From positions 50,855-114,854 of the forward strand of contig NZ_JABXKF010000053.1 in the NCBI RefSeq assembly GCF_017115165.1: a stretch of DNA of 64,000 bases, read 5' to 3'. Positions 19,149-28,829 of this stretch are shown here, in pieces (positions within the stretch are counted from its first letter, which is position 1; each line of letters starts with the position of its first letter). The notes below the pieces were generated by a model. That model was not told the DNA's origin and did not search any database. It worked only from the letters and a program-made list of their open reading frames with translations. This DNA is from Nostoc sp. LPT. GTDB taxonomy: Bacteria > Cyanobacteriota > Cyanobacteriia > Cyanobacteriales > Nostocaceae. Position numbers and translations under genes: made by a program.

Positions 19149-21065
19149 ATGGTTAAATCTGCTCCTTCCCCCATCGCTAGCCGTAAGCCTTCCAAACTCG
19201 AAGGAATCAAGGAAAATAGTAATTTTTTGCGTGAACCTGTAGCAACTGAGATTCTTCAAGACACTACCCATTTTACTGAAAATGCGGTGCAGCTTTTGAA
19301 ATATCACGGTTCTTACCAGCAGGATAACCGCGACAACCGCACCAAGGGACAGGAAAAAGATTACCAGTTTATGCTGCGGACAAAAAATCCGGGTGGTTTG
19401 GTGCCGCCGCAGCTGTATCTAGCTTTAGATAAAATCGCTGATGAGTATGGCAACCACACGTTACGAGCAACTACCCGTCAAGGTTTCCAACTCCACGGTA
19501 TTTTAAAGAAGAATCTTAAATCAGCAATTGCCACAATTGTCAAGAATCTGGGTACGACTTTGGGAGCTTGCGGCGACATCAACCGCAACGTGATGGCACC
19601 ACCAGCCCCCTTTAAGAATCGTCCAGAGTATCAGTATGCTTGGGAGTATGCCCAGAATATTGCTGACTTGCTCTCAGCCCAAACAGGCGCTTATTACGAA
19701 ATTTGGTTAGATGGGGAAAAAGCAATTAGTGCTGAAGAAGACCCAGAGGTGAAGGCGGCGCGAGGGCGCAATGGGAATGGCACAATTATCCATGACAGCG
19801 AAGAACCGATTTATGGCACTTATTATATGCCCCGCAAGTTTAAAATTTGCGTGACGGTGCCAGGGGATAATTCGGTGGATTTGTATTCCCAAGACCTGAC
19901 GTTGGTAGTAATTACTAATAAAAAGAAACAATTAGAAGGATTTAATATTTTTGCTGGTGGGGGTTTAGGTAGAACACACGGTAAAGAAGAAACTTTCGCT
20001 AGGTTAGCAGACCCCATCGGTTATGTAGCCAAGGATGACGTTTACGACATAGTGAAAGCGATTGTTGCTACCCAGAGAGATTATGGCGATCGCACCGATC
20101 GTCGTCATGCCAGATTAAAATATCTAATCAACGATTGGGGTGTAGATAAATTCCGTACCCAAGTTGAAGAATATTTTGGTAAAACAGTTGAAGCTTTCAA
20201 ACCACTGCCAGAGTTTAAATATCACGACTTCCTCGGCTGGAATGAACAAGGTGATGGCAAGCTATTCTTAGGAATTTCCATTGACAATGGTCGAATCAAG
20301 AATGAAGGTTCGTTTCAACTGAAAACCGCCTTGCGGGAAATTGTCGAGCAGTTCAACTTACCCATCCGCTTGACACCCAACCACAACCTAATTTTTTACG
20401 ATATTGAACCAGATAACAAGGAAGCTATTCAAGACATTCTCAGCCGTCACGGTGTCGGAGACGACCCTAGCAAAATCGAACCTTTAGTACGGTATGCAAT
20501 GGCTTGTCCGGCTTTGCCTACTTGCGGTTTGGCAGTCACGGAATCAGAACGCGCAATACCGGGTATTTTGGAGCGGATTCGCGCTCTGTTAGATAAATTA
20601 GGTTTACAAAAAGAACATTTTGTGGTAAGAATGACAGGATGCCCCAACGGTTGCGCTCGTCCGTACCTGGCAGAATTGGGCTTTGTTGGTAGCGCTCCAG
20701 AATCTTACCAATTATGGTTAGGGGGTTCGCCAAATCAGACTCGACTGGCACAACCTTACATAGAAAAGCTGCACCATAATGACTTGGAAACCTTCTTAGA
20801 GCCGATTTTTGTTTACTTTAAGAAATCTCGGAAATCGAAGGAAAAGTTTGGTGATTTTTGCGATCGCGTTGGTTTTGATACCATCCGCGAATTTGCTGCC
20901 ACATACGAACCCCAAACAGCCGATGGTGCAAATAAATCGCGCCATCGGGTCAATTTGAAAGAAGAGGTTTATAGCAAGTTGAAGGAAGTAGCAGAAAGTC
21001 AAGGTAAGCCGATGACTCAGTTAGTTACTGAAGCACTAGAGGCTTACTTTCAGAATCTTTCGTAA
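19149..21065 (+). CDS. sir: Ferredoxin-sulfite reductase with C-terminal ribbon-helix-helix-like extension
   Basis: 638 residues. It reduces sulfite to sulfide with electrons from ferredoxin in assimilatory sulfur metabolism. The siroheme/4Fe-4S ligands are seen as MACPALPTC (C-x5-C) and [10 protein letters not shown] (C-x3-C) near 435-505; the substrate-binding TRQGFQLHG is near 110. After the catalytic part (about residue 590) comes [20 protein letters not shown], then [16 protein letters not shown]: a beta strand plus two helices as in ribbon-helix-helix DNA-binding domains. Plant sulfite reductase binds plastid nucleoid DNA, so DNA binding is a fair hypothesis, but it is not shown here. 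Confidence 0.9.
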   Translation: MVKSAPSPIASRKPSKLEGIKENSNFLREPVATEILQDTTHFTENAVQLLKYHGSYQQDNRDNRTKGQEKDYQFMLRTKNPGGLVPPQLYLALDKIADEYGNHTLRATTRQGFQLHGILKKNLKSAIATIVKNLGTTLGACGDINRNVMAPPAPFKNRPEYQYAWEYAQNIADLLSAQTGAYYEIWLDGEKAISAEEDPEVKAARGRNGNGTIIHDSEEPIYGTYYMPRKFKICVTVPGDNSVDLYSQDLTLVVITNKKKQLEGFNIFAGGGLGRTHGKEETFARLADPIGYVAKDDVYDIVKAIVATQRDYGDRTDRRHARLKYLINDWGVDKFRTQVEEYFGKTVEAFKPLPEFKYHDFLGWNEQGDGKLFLGISIDNGRIKNEGSFQLKTALREIVEQFNLPIRLTPNHNLIFYDIEPDNKEAIQDILSRHGVGDDPSKIEPLVRYAMACPALPTCGLAVTESERAIPGILERIRALLDKLGLQKEHFVVRMTGCPNGCARPYLAELGFVGSAPESYQLWLGGSPNQTRLAQPYIEKLHHNDLETFLEPIFVYFKKSRKSKEKFGDFCDRVGFDTIREFAATYEPQTADGANKSRHRVNLKEEVYSKLKEVAESQGKPMTQLVTEALEAYFQNLS

Positions 21066-21177
21066 GCCGAAAAATTGAAGATAATAAAATTACAGATAGA
21101 CACAGATAAATCGATCTGTGTCTATTTGGTGTAAATCCTAATACAGTTAGGTAACACATCCACAGGAAAACTGAACC

Positions 21178-21822
21178 ATGGTAACGACAGCAAAATTCGC
21201 AGAAACTAGGGATGTGCTGCAAAACATCAGCTGGCAGACATTCAAAGCGATGCTGGCAGATATGGGGTCTGAGCGAAATAAAAGGCTAGCTTATGACAAG
21301 GGAATAGTAGAAATTATCACCCCATTGATGCCACACGAGAACTCAAACCGTCTAATTGAAGGTTTTGTTCTTGTGCTGTGTGAAGAATTTGGTTTAGAAG
21401 TTAAAAGCGCTGGCTCGTTGACTATGACGCGGGATGATTTGGAGCAAGGAGGCGAGCCGGACAGTAGTTACTATATCCAAAACGAATTCTTAGTCCGCAA
21501 CAAAGAAAATATTGATCTGAATATAGACCCACCACCAGACTTAGTACTGGAAGTAGAATATTCCAGACCCAAGATAGACAAGTTGGCTCTTTATGCTTCA
21601 ATGGGAGTCCCAGAATTCTGGCGGTATAACGGAAATGTGTTGAGAATCTACACCCTTAATAGTGGACAATACTCCCAAAGCGATCGTAGTCCTACTTTTG
21701 CGCCTGTGCTGGTGATGGAGATTCCCCGATTTATCCAAGAAAGCAAAAAAGTTGGACAAATATCAGCAACTCGTGCTTTCCGTACCTGGGTTAAACAGCA
21801 GATATCTATAGCAGGACAATAA
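21178..21822 (+). CDS. Uma2-family (DUF820) putative endonuclease
   Basis: 214 residues of the PD-(D/E)xK-like Uma2 fold very abundant in cyanobacteria. Visible are LAYDKGIVEIITPLMPHE (about 36-53), an acidic DPPPDLVLEVEYSRP segment near 118-132 with the nuclease Asp and Glu, and GVPEFWRYNG near 145. Actual nuclease activity of this family is largely unproven. It appears intact, in contrast to the decayed copy at 57242-57804. It stands 13 bp before rsmE and could be co-transcribed with it. Confidence 0.75.
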   Translation: MVTTAKFAETRDVLQNISWQTFKAMLADMGSERNKRLAYDKGIVEIITPLMPHENSNRLIEGFVLVLCEEFGLEVKSAGSLTMTRDDLEQGGEPDSSYYIQNEFLVRNKENIDLNIDPPPDLVLEVEYSRPKIDKLALYASMGVPEFWRYNGNVLRIYTLNSGQYSQSDRSPTFAPVLVMEIPRFIQESKKVGQISATRAFRTWVKQQISIAGQ

Positions 21823-21835
21823 TTTATTCAGAAAA

Positions 21836-22609
21836 ATGTCCCAACTGCAAAGAATTGCGATCGCACCCTCCCAACTCCAACAAGAGCAAATTTTACTCAC
21901 AAAAGAACAACAGCATTATCTGGGGCGTGTGTTGCGTTTGCGTGAAGGCGATCGCTTTATTGTAATGGATGGTAAGGGAAAATGGTGGTTAGCGCAGCTA
22001 GCAGGAGAACAAGCACAAGTTTTAGAACCACTTTTAGTAGAAACTGAATTACCTGTATCGATTACGCTGATGGTGGCATTGCCCAAAGGCAATGGATTTG
22101 ATGAAGTGGTACGGTGTTGTACAGAGTTGGGAGTAACTTGTATTGCACCAGTATTGAGCGATCGCACTTTGCTTCATCCTAGTCCTCAAAAGCTCGAACG
22201 CTGGCGGCGCATCGCAGTCGAAGCCGCTGAACAATCAGAGCGCTCATTCGTGCCAACAATTTTAGAACCTGTTGCTTTTAATACGGGTTTGTCATTAGTC
22301 ATTGGTCATACCCTGCAAGAAGGCGAAGCGCCTATGTCATTTACAACTAGTCAGCAATATATCTGTGTAGCGCGTGGTGAGTTTCCCCATTTAAAAGATT
22401 GTTTACACCACAAAGGACAAATGACAAATGACATAGGACAAGAAACAATTGTTATTGCCACTGGCCCAGAAGGGGGATGGACAACACAAGAAATTGAGAA
22501 TGCGAAATCAGCTGGATTTCAACCTGTTTCCCTTGGTCGCCGCATCCTGAGAGCCGTTACGGCCCCAGTAGTAGCATTATCCTTGATTACCGCAGCTTGT
22601 GAAGTATAA
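21836..22609 (+). CDS. rsmE: 16S rRNA (uracil-1498-N3)-methyltransferase
   Basis: 257 residues. The N-terminal PUA-like part has QHYLGRVLRLREGDRFIVMD. The SPOUT methyltransferase part has CTELGVTCIAPVLSDRT, AAEQSERSFVPTI and the SAM-binding knot IATGPEGGWTTQEIENA ... LGRRILRAVTAPVVALSLI. It methylates U1498 of 16S rRNA. Two stretches (about residues 152-168 and 192-202) are encoded by heptad repeat DNA found elsewhere between genes and look like in-frame insertions; the knot and catalytic region remain intact. Confidence 0.85.
   Translation: MSQLQRIAIAPSQLQQEQILLTKEQQHYLGRVLRLREGDRFIVMDGKGKWWLAQLAGEQAQVLEPLLVETELPVSITLMVALPKGNGFDEVVRCCTELGVTCIAPVLSDRTLLHPSPQKLERWRRIAVEAAEQSERSFVPTILEPVAFNTGLSLVIGHTLQEGEAPMSFTTSQQYICVARGEFPHLKDCLHHKGQMTNDIGQETIVIATGPEGGWTTQEIENAKSAGFQPVSLGRRILRAVTAPVVALSLITAACEV
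22291..22309. repeat. Heptad repeat inside rsmE (first)
   Basis: GTCATTAGTCATTGGTCAT, the same heptad family as the intergenic runs at 48034-48122 and 54003-54067. Followed by a GAAGGCGAAGCGCC Nostoc-type module, still in frame within rsmE. Confidence 0.75.
22413..22440. repeat. Heptad repeat inside rsmE (second)
   Basis: Four consecutive heptads: AAGGACA, AATGACA, AATGACA, TAGGACA. This is the complementary orientation of the first run and matches intergenic copies such as that before dapA. The frame is kept. Confidence 0.75.
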
Positions 22610-22677
22610 ATGATTTATAGCTCACGCAAAATTACTTTTGCGCGAGACATCACTCCAACGTGTATTTAAAGTAAGTG

Positions 22678-23742
22678 ATGATTGAGCAAGTTGCGATCGC
22701 CTTTGAGCATAAAGACTATCAAACAGCAGCTAAATTACTCAAACAGCTGCAAAAAGAATCACCTGAAAATCCTTGGGTACAATATTATCTCGGTCGGCTA
22801 CATGAAGTATCTGAAAAGCGCCAAGATGCAGAAAAAATTTATCGGCAACTGCTACGAGATACAAGGAATGCCAAAATAGTAACGCTCGCACGCCAAGGTT
22901 TGCGACGGCTACAAGAAATGGAGCTAGAAGAAAGACAAAGAGCTATTTCCCAAGCAACGGCCCAACCGAATAACACCGAACTTGGCGTACTAGTCTTAGA
23001 GCCACTCAGTAACGAACTGAAAACAGAAGCATCTCGAAAATTCGCCCAGATTATGCAGCTAGACCCCTACACTGCACGATTAATACTGCCGAGTCGTGGC
23101 TGGAGGTTGTACCGCACTGGTCAAGTAGGAGAACTAAAATTTTATGGCAAACAGCTACAGCAGGCTGGTATTCCTTGCTTTTGGGGAACAATAGCGCAAA
23201 TTCAGCAAATTCAAGTTTATCAAGTCAAATATTTCCAAGCATCTACCCCACAAGCTACTGTTGTTTGCCGAAATGAGGTAAATCAACTGGGTTCTCTCAC
23301 CTTTGACTGGTCAGAAGTCACAGCAAGAGTAGTGGGACTGTTGCCCATTTTTGAACAAGTTGTAGATGTTGATGCCCGCCATAAACTGGAATGGAAAACT
23401 CAAACACAAGACTATGCTCAGTTTTGTGATTTACACATACCTGGTAGACGTTGCATTCTCCGACTTTATGATAACGGCTATGAATTTCAGCAAGGTTTAG
23501 AAATCATTTCTCAAGCTAGTCAAAATACAATCAGAATTAATTGGAATAGTTTATCAAGTTGGATTGACCAGCAACTTACTCAAGTTAAAATCTGGTCAGA
23601 TTTCACGTTTTTTGCAGATACAACATTAGATCAAACAGAAATGCTGAGTCATATCAAGTCTCACATCGATTTGTTTCGTAGAGAACAGACCAATTGGGAT
23701 TCAGCTTTTCATTTATATAGTGGACTTGTGTTTGTTAAATAA
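22678..23742 (+). CDS. TPR-containing cyanobacterial protein
   Basis: About 354 residues. The N-terminal 75 residues form two TPR-like helix pairs (YQTAAKLLKQLQKESPENPW, then YYLGRLHEVSEKRQDAEKIY). A linker with ELEERQRAISQATAQPNN leads to a unique C-terminal domain of about 250 residues (KFAQIMQLDPYTARLILPSR and onward) that I know only as conserved in cyanobacteria. No enzyme motif is seen. Start: GTG 22675 and ATG 22678 are adjacent; I use ATG. Function is unknown; a scaffold role is possible from the TPRs. Confidence 0.65.
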   Translation: MIEQVAIAFEHKDYQTAAKLLKQLQKESPENPWVQYYLGRLHEVSEKRQDAEKIYRQLLRDTRNAKIVTLARQGLRRLQEMELEERQRAISQATAQPNNTELGVLVLEPLSNELKTEASRKFAQIMQLDPYTARLILPSRGWRLYRTGQVGELKFYGKQLQQAGIPCFWGTIAQIQQIQVYQVKYFQASTPQATVVCRNEVNQLGSLTFDWSEVTARVVGLLPIFEQVVDVDARHKLEWKTQTQDYAQFCDLHIPGRRCILRLYDNGYEFQQGLEIISQASQNTIRINWNSLSSWIDQQLTQVKIWSDFTFFADTTLDQTEMLSHIKSHIDLFRREQTNWDSAFHLYSGLVFVK

Positions 23743-23839
23743 TTCGTAATTCGTAATGCTGCGTCAACGAGACGCACTCGCGTTCACAATCCAAAATCGT
23801 ATAAGTTCAGGAATCAAATCGGAGTGCTATATCAAATCT

Positions 23840-26158
23840 ATGAATATAGTCAGTACTAAAAACCAACAGCTAGGGGGTTTGTACGTCCAATCCCCTCAAG
23901 GAGAACAACTAGTTTTTCCGCTCAAGCATACGGAAGTTATAGCAAAAATTGCAGGTAACTTGTCACGAGTTAAGGTCATCCAAAGTTTTGAAAATCCCTT
24001 CACGCAGACTTTAGAAGCAGTGTATATCTTTCCGTTACCTGATGAGGCGGCGGTGGATGACATGGAAATCTAAATAGGCGATCGCATCATCAAAGGTAAT
24101 ATTAAAAAACGTGAAGAAGCCCAACAAATTTACGAAAAAGCGAAACAAGAAGGACGCACCGCCGGACTTCTAGAACAGGAGCGAGACAACATTTTTACCC
24201 AATCTCTAGCTAACATCAAACCTGGCGAACAAATTGATGTCACAATTCGTTACACCGAAAGTTTAAAATTTGAGGCGGGAAATTACGAATTTGTTTTCCC
24301 GATGGTGGTGGGGCCAAGATATATTCCGGGAACGCCGATAGATGATAGCGGTGACACAGACCAAGTTCCTGATGCTTCTCGCATTACACCACCTGTAGTC
24401 TTAGAAGGAACGCGCTCACGTCACAATATTAATGTCACATTAGAAATTGATGCGGGTTTACCAATTTCTGAAGTGCGTTCTCCTTCCCATCAATTAAAAA
24501 TTGAACATTCAGGTCAAATTGTGTGGATTCAATTAGCTGGAGAAGATACAATTCCTAACAAAGATTTAATTCTCCGTTATCAAGTTTCTGGTCAAGAAAC
24601 TCAATCTACAGTATTAACCCAAGCCGACGATCGAGGCGGACATTTTGCCGTATATCTGATTCCAGCTTTGGAATATTTCACTGATGAGATTGTACCCAAA
24701 GATGTCGTATTTTTGGTGGATACTTCCGGTTCCCAATCTGGCGATCCGTTGCAAAAGTGTCAAGAATTAATGCGGCGATTTATTAATGGGTTGAATCCCA
24801 ATGATACTTTCACAATTATCGATTTTTCCAATAGAGTCAGACAGTTATTGCCAACACCTCTGTCGAATACACCAGAAAATCGTGCCAAAGCGATCGCTTA
24901 CATTAACAATTTACAAGCTGATGGCAGCACAGAAATGCTCAATGGCATTCGTACAGCCATAAATTTCCCCACACCAGCCGGAAGATTACGCAGTGTTGTA
25001 CTTCTAACTGATGGCTACATTGGCAACGAAAATGAGATTTTGGCAGAAGTACAACAGCACCTACAACCAGGAAATCGCCTTTACAGTTTCGGTGCTGGTA
25101 GTTCAGTTAACCGTTTTTTACTGAATCGGATCGCCGAAATTGGTCGGGGAATATCCCGAATTATTCGTCATGATGAACCCACAGAAGAAGTTGCCGAAAA
25201 GTTTTACAGGCAAATAAACAATCCTGTACTCACAAATATTCAAATCTCTTGGCAAGGTGAGACAGAATCGCCTGTGATTTACCCAGCAATAGCGCCTGAT
25301 TTATTTTGCGAACAACCATTAGTTTTGTTTGGTCGCAAACAGGATAGAGCTAGTGGTAATCTTCAAATATCCGGTATTGCTGCGGGCGGTAAGCACTATG
25401 AAAAAACATTTAACCTCATATTTGAGGAAACAGGAAATCTTGCTGTAGCGCAGTTGTGGGGACGCGCTTGTATTAAAGACTTGATGAATCAAATGGTGAG
25501 TTTTGAAACCAAAGCTGGTGTAGAAGCAGTTACAGAAACAGCCTTAACTTATCAACTACTTTCTCAATACACCGCTTTTGTGGCTGTCAGCGATGACGTG
25601 CGGGTTGAACCAGGAAGCGAATACGTGTCTATGCAGGTGCCAGTGGAAATGCCGGAAGCAGTTAGTTACCAAGGAGTGTTTGGCAGTCCTCCAGCTGGTG
25701 GTTTTGCGGGTCAAATGGAATTTTTAACCTTATCAGCACCAGCCTCAGCAGAAGCTCCAGATTTTCTCCGGCAAAGGCGATCGCCACAATCTCCAGTAGC
25801 TAAAGAAGTCGAAATATCGTTGAGCTTTGATTTCGAGGAGATGGAACAAGATGAAATATTAGACACAGCCATCAACCATCAGTTAGAGGTCATCGGCGTT
25901 ACTGGCTTGGATGACACAGAAATTGCTGATTTAACCCAACACCTTCAACAACTAAACTTTCCTTCCGGCTTCAGTGGTGAAATTGTCTTTGAGTTCACCG
26001 TCAACAAAGGTCGGGTAGAACGGATAGTTTTGGATGAGGAAACCTCAACCCTAAAAGATGCAGTTGTAGTGGAGAAAATTAAGCGATCGCTCTTACTTTG
26101 GAGAGTTCCCTCATCTACAATTGGCAAAGTTATCTTAACCTTGCATCTTCACGTTTAA
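23840..26158 (+). pseudogene. VIT and VWA domain protein, interrupted by one in-frame stop
   Basis: Read through, about 771 residues. VIT domain: QSPQGEQLVFPLKHTEVIA through PLPDEAAVDDMEI, then TAA at 24071, then IGDRIIKGNIKKREEAQQIY in the same frame. The family normally has a Lys or Arg codon at the stop, so AAA to TAA is likely. The VWA domain has an intact MIDAS motif FLVDTSGSQSG near 300 in the read-through product. The C-terminus (VVEKIKRSLLLWRVPSSTIG) is complete. An internal ATG at 24302 could give a 618-residue product lacking most of the VIT domain. The start ATG 23840 fits the family better than an ATG at 23756. Confidence 0.75.
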
Positions 26159-26161
26159 TCT

Positions 26162-26189
26162 ATAGAGACCGTAAATTTACGGTCTCTAT
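26162..26189. terminator. 28-bp perfect palindrome between convergent genes
   Basis: ATAGAGACCGTAAA followed immediately by its reverse complement, between the stop codons of the VIT-VWA gene and the minus-strand Lys/Ala-rich gene. Probably a bidirectional terminator, or a repeat used as one. Confidence 0.75.
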
Positions 26190-26192
26190 GAA

Positions 26193-26771
26193 TTATTTAG
26201 GTGTTTTAATTTGACGTGCCATGTCTAGATAAGCGCTCATATTCGCTCCTGGACGACGACGACCATTAGAGCTAGTAGTCGAAGGAGCAAGATATTTTGG
26301 TGCAAAGGTTGTTTCAGTTGGCTGCTCTTTGAGTACTTTAGCTGCTGCGGCTTTTGCTTTTTTGCCCGGTTCAACTTTAAGACCCTCAGCAGTCTGGACT
26401 AGTTGAACGTCGGCTGGTTTGGAATTATTAGCTGATTTTTCCTTAGCTGATTTTTCCTTAGCCTTAGCCTTAGTAGCGGCGGTTTTTGTTCCATTCAACG
26501 AATCTGGCTTAGATGGAGTTGGTGCTTCTGATGAAATTGTTTCTGCTACTTTCTTAGCATTCGATGCAACTGTCGATGTAACTGTCTCTGCTACTTTCTT
26601 CGCGTTCGATGCTACCTCTTTAGCAGCATCTTTGGCCGCATCTTTAGCTTCGTCCAATTCTAAGAAGTAGCCGTTGCTTTTCTTCTTCCCTGGTAACAAT
26701 CCAGTAATGAAACCCAGAATACCGCCAAGGAAACCCTGAATACCCGAAATTAACTTTTTGATAAAATCCAT
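26193..26771 (-). CDS. Lys/Ala-rich protein with N-terminal hydrophobic segment
   Basis: 192 residues. The N-terminus MDFIKKLISGIQGFLGGILG with the following FITGLLPGKKK is a Gly-rich amphipathic or membrane-associating helix. A helical Ala/Lys-rich region follows with a near-duplicate SNAKKVAET at about residues 55 and 70, reminiscent of LEA-like or phasin-like helices. The C-terminal RRRPGANMSAYLDMARQIKT looks like a conserved tail. I recognise no family; similar proteins occur in cyanobacteria. Function is unknown. Confidence 0.6.
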   Translation of the reverse strand: MDFIKKLISGIQGFLGGILGFITGLLPGKKKSNGYFLELDEAKDAAKDAAKEVASNAKKVAETVTSTVASNAKKVAETISSEAPTPSKPDSLNGTKTAATKAKAKEKSAKEKSANNSKPADVQLVQTAEGLKVEPGKKAKAAAAKVLKEQPTETTFAPKYLAPSTTSSNGRRRPGANMSAYLDMARQIKTPK

Positions 26772-27288
26772 TACAATTACTCCTGCCTTTTACCTTTTAT
26801 ATTTTGAATTCGACCGTAATTGTTAAAAATTACGACAAAATGTTACATTATCTACTTGGTGTCACCCCGTTCTGGTGACAACCCTTATAGCCTTGTGCTT
26901 AATTAACATTGTAGTAAAACCACAGGACAAATGTTCTATTGCAAGCATTTGCAACCTGCACATACCGAGAACTAATTATTAAATTTTACTGTAACTAAGA
27001 GCAAGATTCTGAAAGCAAGCTTTACAATAATTAACATTTCTTTGTTTGGTAAATACCCAATTGAAGTTAAACAAGCAGTTTACTCTCAACCACTGGAAAG
27101 AGTGTCATAGCCGAATGGCAGATGGCTAGATTAATTTGTAAAACTTTATACAAATTATCTTTGAAAGCATTTCAGTTTTGTTTGCAACAATATCTTTTAA
27201 AGAATCCGAAAAGCAATAGCTTCAGTCTGTAGAGCAGTATGTGTCTACAAAAGTGAAATACACCTCTTACTTCAGTTAGATTTTGTAA
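26772..27288. other. Intergenic region, no gene seen
   Basis: 517 bp of AT-rich sequence between divergent genes, with no ORF, tRNA or clear repeat that I can recognise. It must hold the promoters of both neighbours. Confidence 0.4.
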
Positions 27289-27927
27289 ATGAACATTGAA
27301 AATCAACAACGCAATCCCGTTTTGTTAATACACGGCATTGACGACACAGAAGCAGTTTTTTATAAAATGAGGGCATATCTCATACAACAGGGTTGGTCTG
27401 TATATAGCCTGAATCTAGTTCCTAATAATGGTGATGTGGGTCTTGATGAATTGGCAAAACAAGTAGCTGATTATGTTACAGCGACCTTTGCACCAGAACA
27501 ACGCCTAGATTTAATCGGCTTCAGCATGGGAGGAATTGTCAGCCGTTACTATGTTCAGCGATTGGCAGGAATTAACCGCGTGCAGCGATTTATTACCATC
27601 TCTTCCCCCCATTATGGAACTGTGGTTGCTTATGGTTCCCGGCGTCCTGGTTGCCTACAAATGCGCCCCGATAGCATTTTTCTCAAGGATTTAAATTCTG
27701 ATGCTGTAATGTTGGGGCAGTTAGATTTTACGTCTATCTGGACACCTTATGATTTAATGATTGTCCCAGCAAATAGTTCACAAATGCCCGTAGGAAGCAA
27801 AGTGATAGTACCAGTTAGTCTACACCCTTGGATGCTGACAGACTCTAGGAGTTTAGCGGTAGTCACAGCAGCTTTAGCAAAGCCTATTAAGCTACCCTTG
27901 CTGAATAAAAATCCAGTCATTAGCTAG
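27289..27927 (+). CDS. Lipase / alpha-beta hydrolase
   Basis: 212 residues. The oxyanion region PVLLIHGIDDTEAVFYKM is near the N-terminus, and the nucleophile elbow GFSMGGIVSRYYVQ (Ser in GFSMG) near residue 85. This matches the triacylglycerol lipase (LipA/EstA-like) group with short cap. The acid is probably in the Asp region near 150-160 and the His in SLHPWMLT near 183. No signal peptide is visible. The substrate is likely an acyl ester; the natural one is unknown. Confidence 0.75.
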   Translation: MNIENQQRNPVLLIHGIDDTEAVFYKMRAYLIQQGWSVYSLNLVPNNGDVGLDELAKQVADYVTATFAPEQRLDLIGFSMGGIVSRYYVQRLAGINRVQRFITISSPHYGTVVAYGSRRPGCLQMRPDSIFLKDLNSDAVMLGQLDFTSIWTPYDLMIVPANSSQMPVGSKVIVPVSLHPWMLTDSRSLAVVTAALAKPIKLPLLNKNPVIS

Positions 27928-27978
27928 AATTATTGCCACACTTGATTTATTCCTCTTTAATTACGAATTACGAATTTC

Positions 27979-28410
27979 TTAAGTCCTATCCCCAATTTGC
28001 GTATGTTCGTAACTCCCAAAAATCGCCTCTGGGTGACGATAATACTTGAACTCCATGAGGTTATAAAAAGGATCTTCTAAAAAGAAAGTGCGATGCTCAA
28101 GGGGAGAACCAACAAAGCGATTTTTGGTTTCTTCGCGGAAAAGTAGCTGTTGTTGTTGTGCCCTTTTTAGTAAGTCTTGCCAGTCACCTTCTTGGGTAAA
28201 AATTAGCCCAAAGTGTCTGGGATAGATAGTTTGTTGCGGTGTCAAAGGTTCTTTTGTGACATGAGCCACTAATTGATGACCGTAGAGATTAAGAATCAGG
28301 GCATGGTGGTTTTCACGACCAGGAATGCAGCCCAAAGCATCTACATAATATGCTTTTGTTTGGGCAATGTCAGTTACAGGGAAAGCTAGATGGAATAAAG
28401 TTTGGCTCAT
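27979..28410 (-). CDS. VOC-family (glyoxalase/dioxygenase-like) protein
   Basis: 143 residues spanning the two beta-alpha-beta-beta-beta modules of the vicinal oxygen chelate fold: LFHLAFPVTDIAQTKAYYVD at the N-terminus and HRTFFLEDPFYNLMEFKYYR at the C-terminus. Candidate metal ligands are His8, the His in YPRHFGLIF and the Glu in NLMEFKYY. Activity cannot be assigned from fold alone; such single-domain proteins in cyanobacteria are commonly annotated as glyoxalase-like. Confidence 0.75.
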   Translation of the reverse strand: MSQTLFHLAFPVTDIAQTKAYYVDALGCIPGRENHHALILNLYGHQLVAHVTKEPLTPQQTIYPRHFGLIFTQEGDWQDLLKRAQQQQLLFREETKNRFVGSPLEHRTFFLEDPFYNLMEFKYYRHPEAIFGSYEHTQIGDRT

Positions 28411-28829
28411 AGCTGGTATTAAAAAGACTAGTAGTTGATGCTATCTACAATTTATGCTATTAAGTTTTGATTGTGGTTAACTTGAACACAGTTTTTATTG
28501 ACATTAAATTATATTGTTTAGGCTTATGACTAAGATTCGGGACTGAGTAATACTTCAGCCACTGTACTCTGCGGTTACAGAGAAGAGTTTACTTAACTCA
28601 AAAGAAGTTTTGTATTTTGTTTAATGCACGTTCTTTAGTCAATATTGCAGTGTATGTCTAAGACATAATTGATGGTTTGACACTCAGCTTTGAGAGCTAT
28701 GCCTACGCAATTTAGTTAATAATACAAACATATTACTTTACCTAGAGAGGTTTCAAAAATAAAGCACTAAGCATCACAAATTCGTTATTCTGTTGATATT
28801 CAGACAAAATTACTCATGATTAATTGCTG
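28411..28829. other. Intergenic region, no gene seen
   Basis: Divergent region of about 420 bp. Contains an ATGCCTACGCAATTTAG Nostoc-type fragment near 28699, and otherwise nothing that I recognise. Confidence 0.35.
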
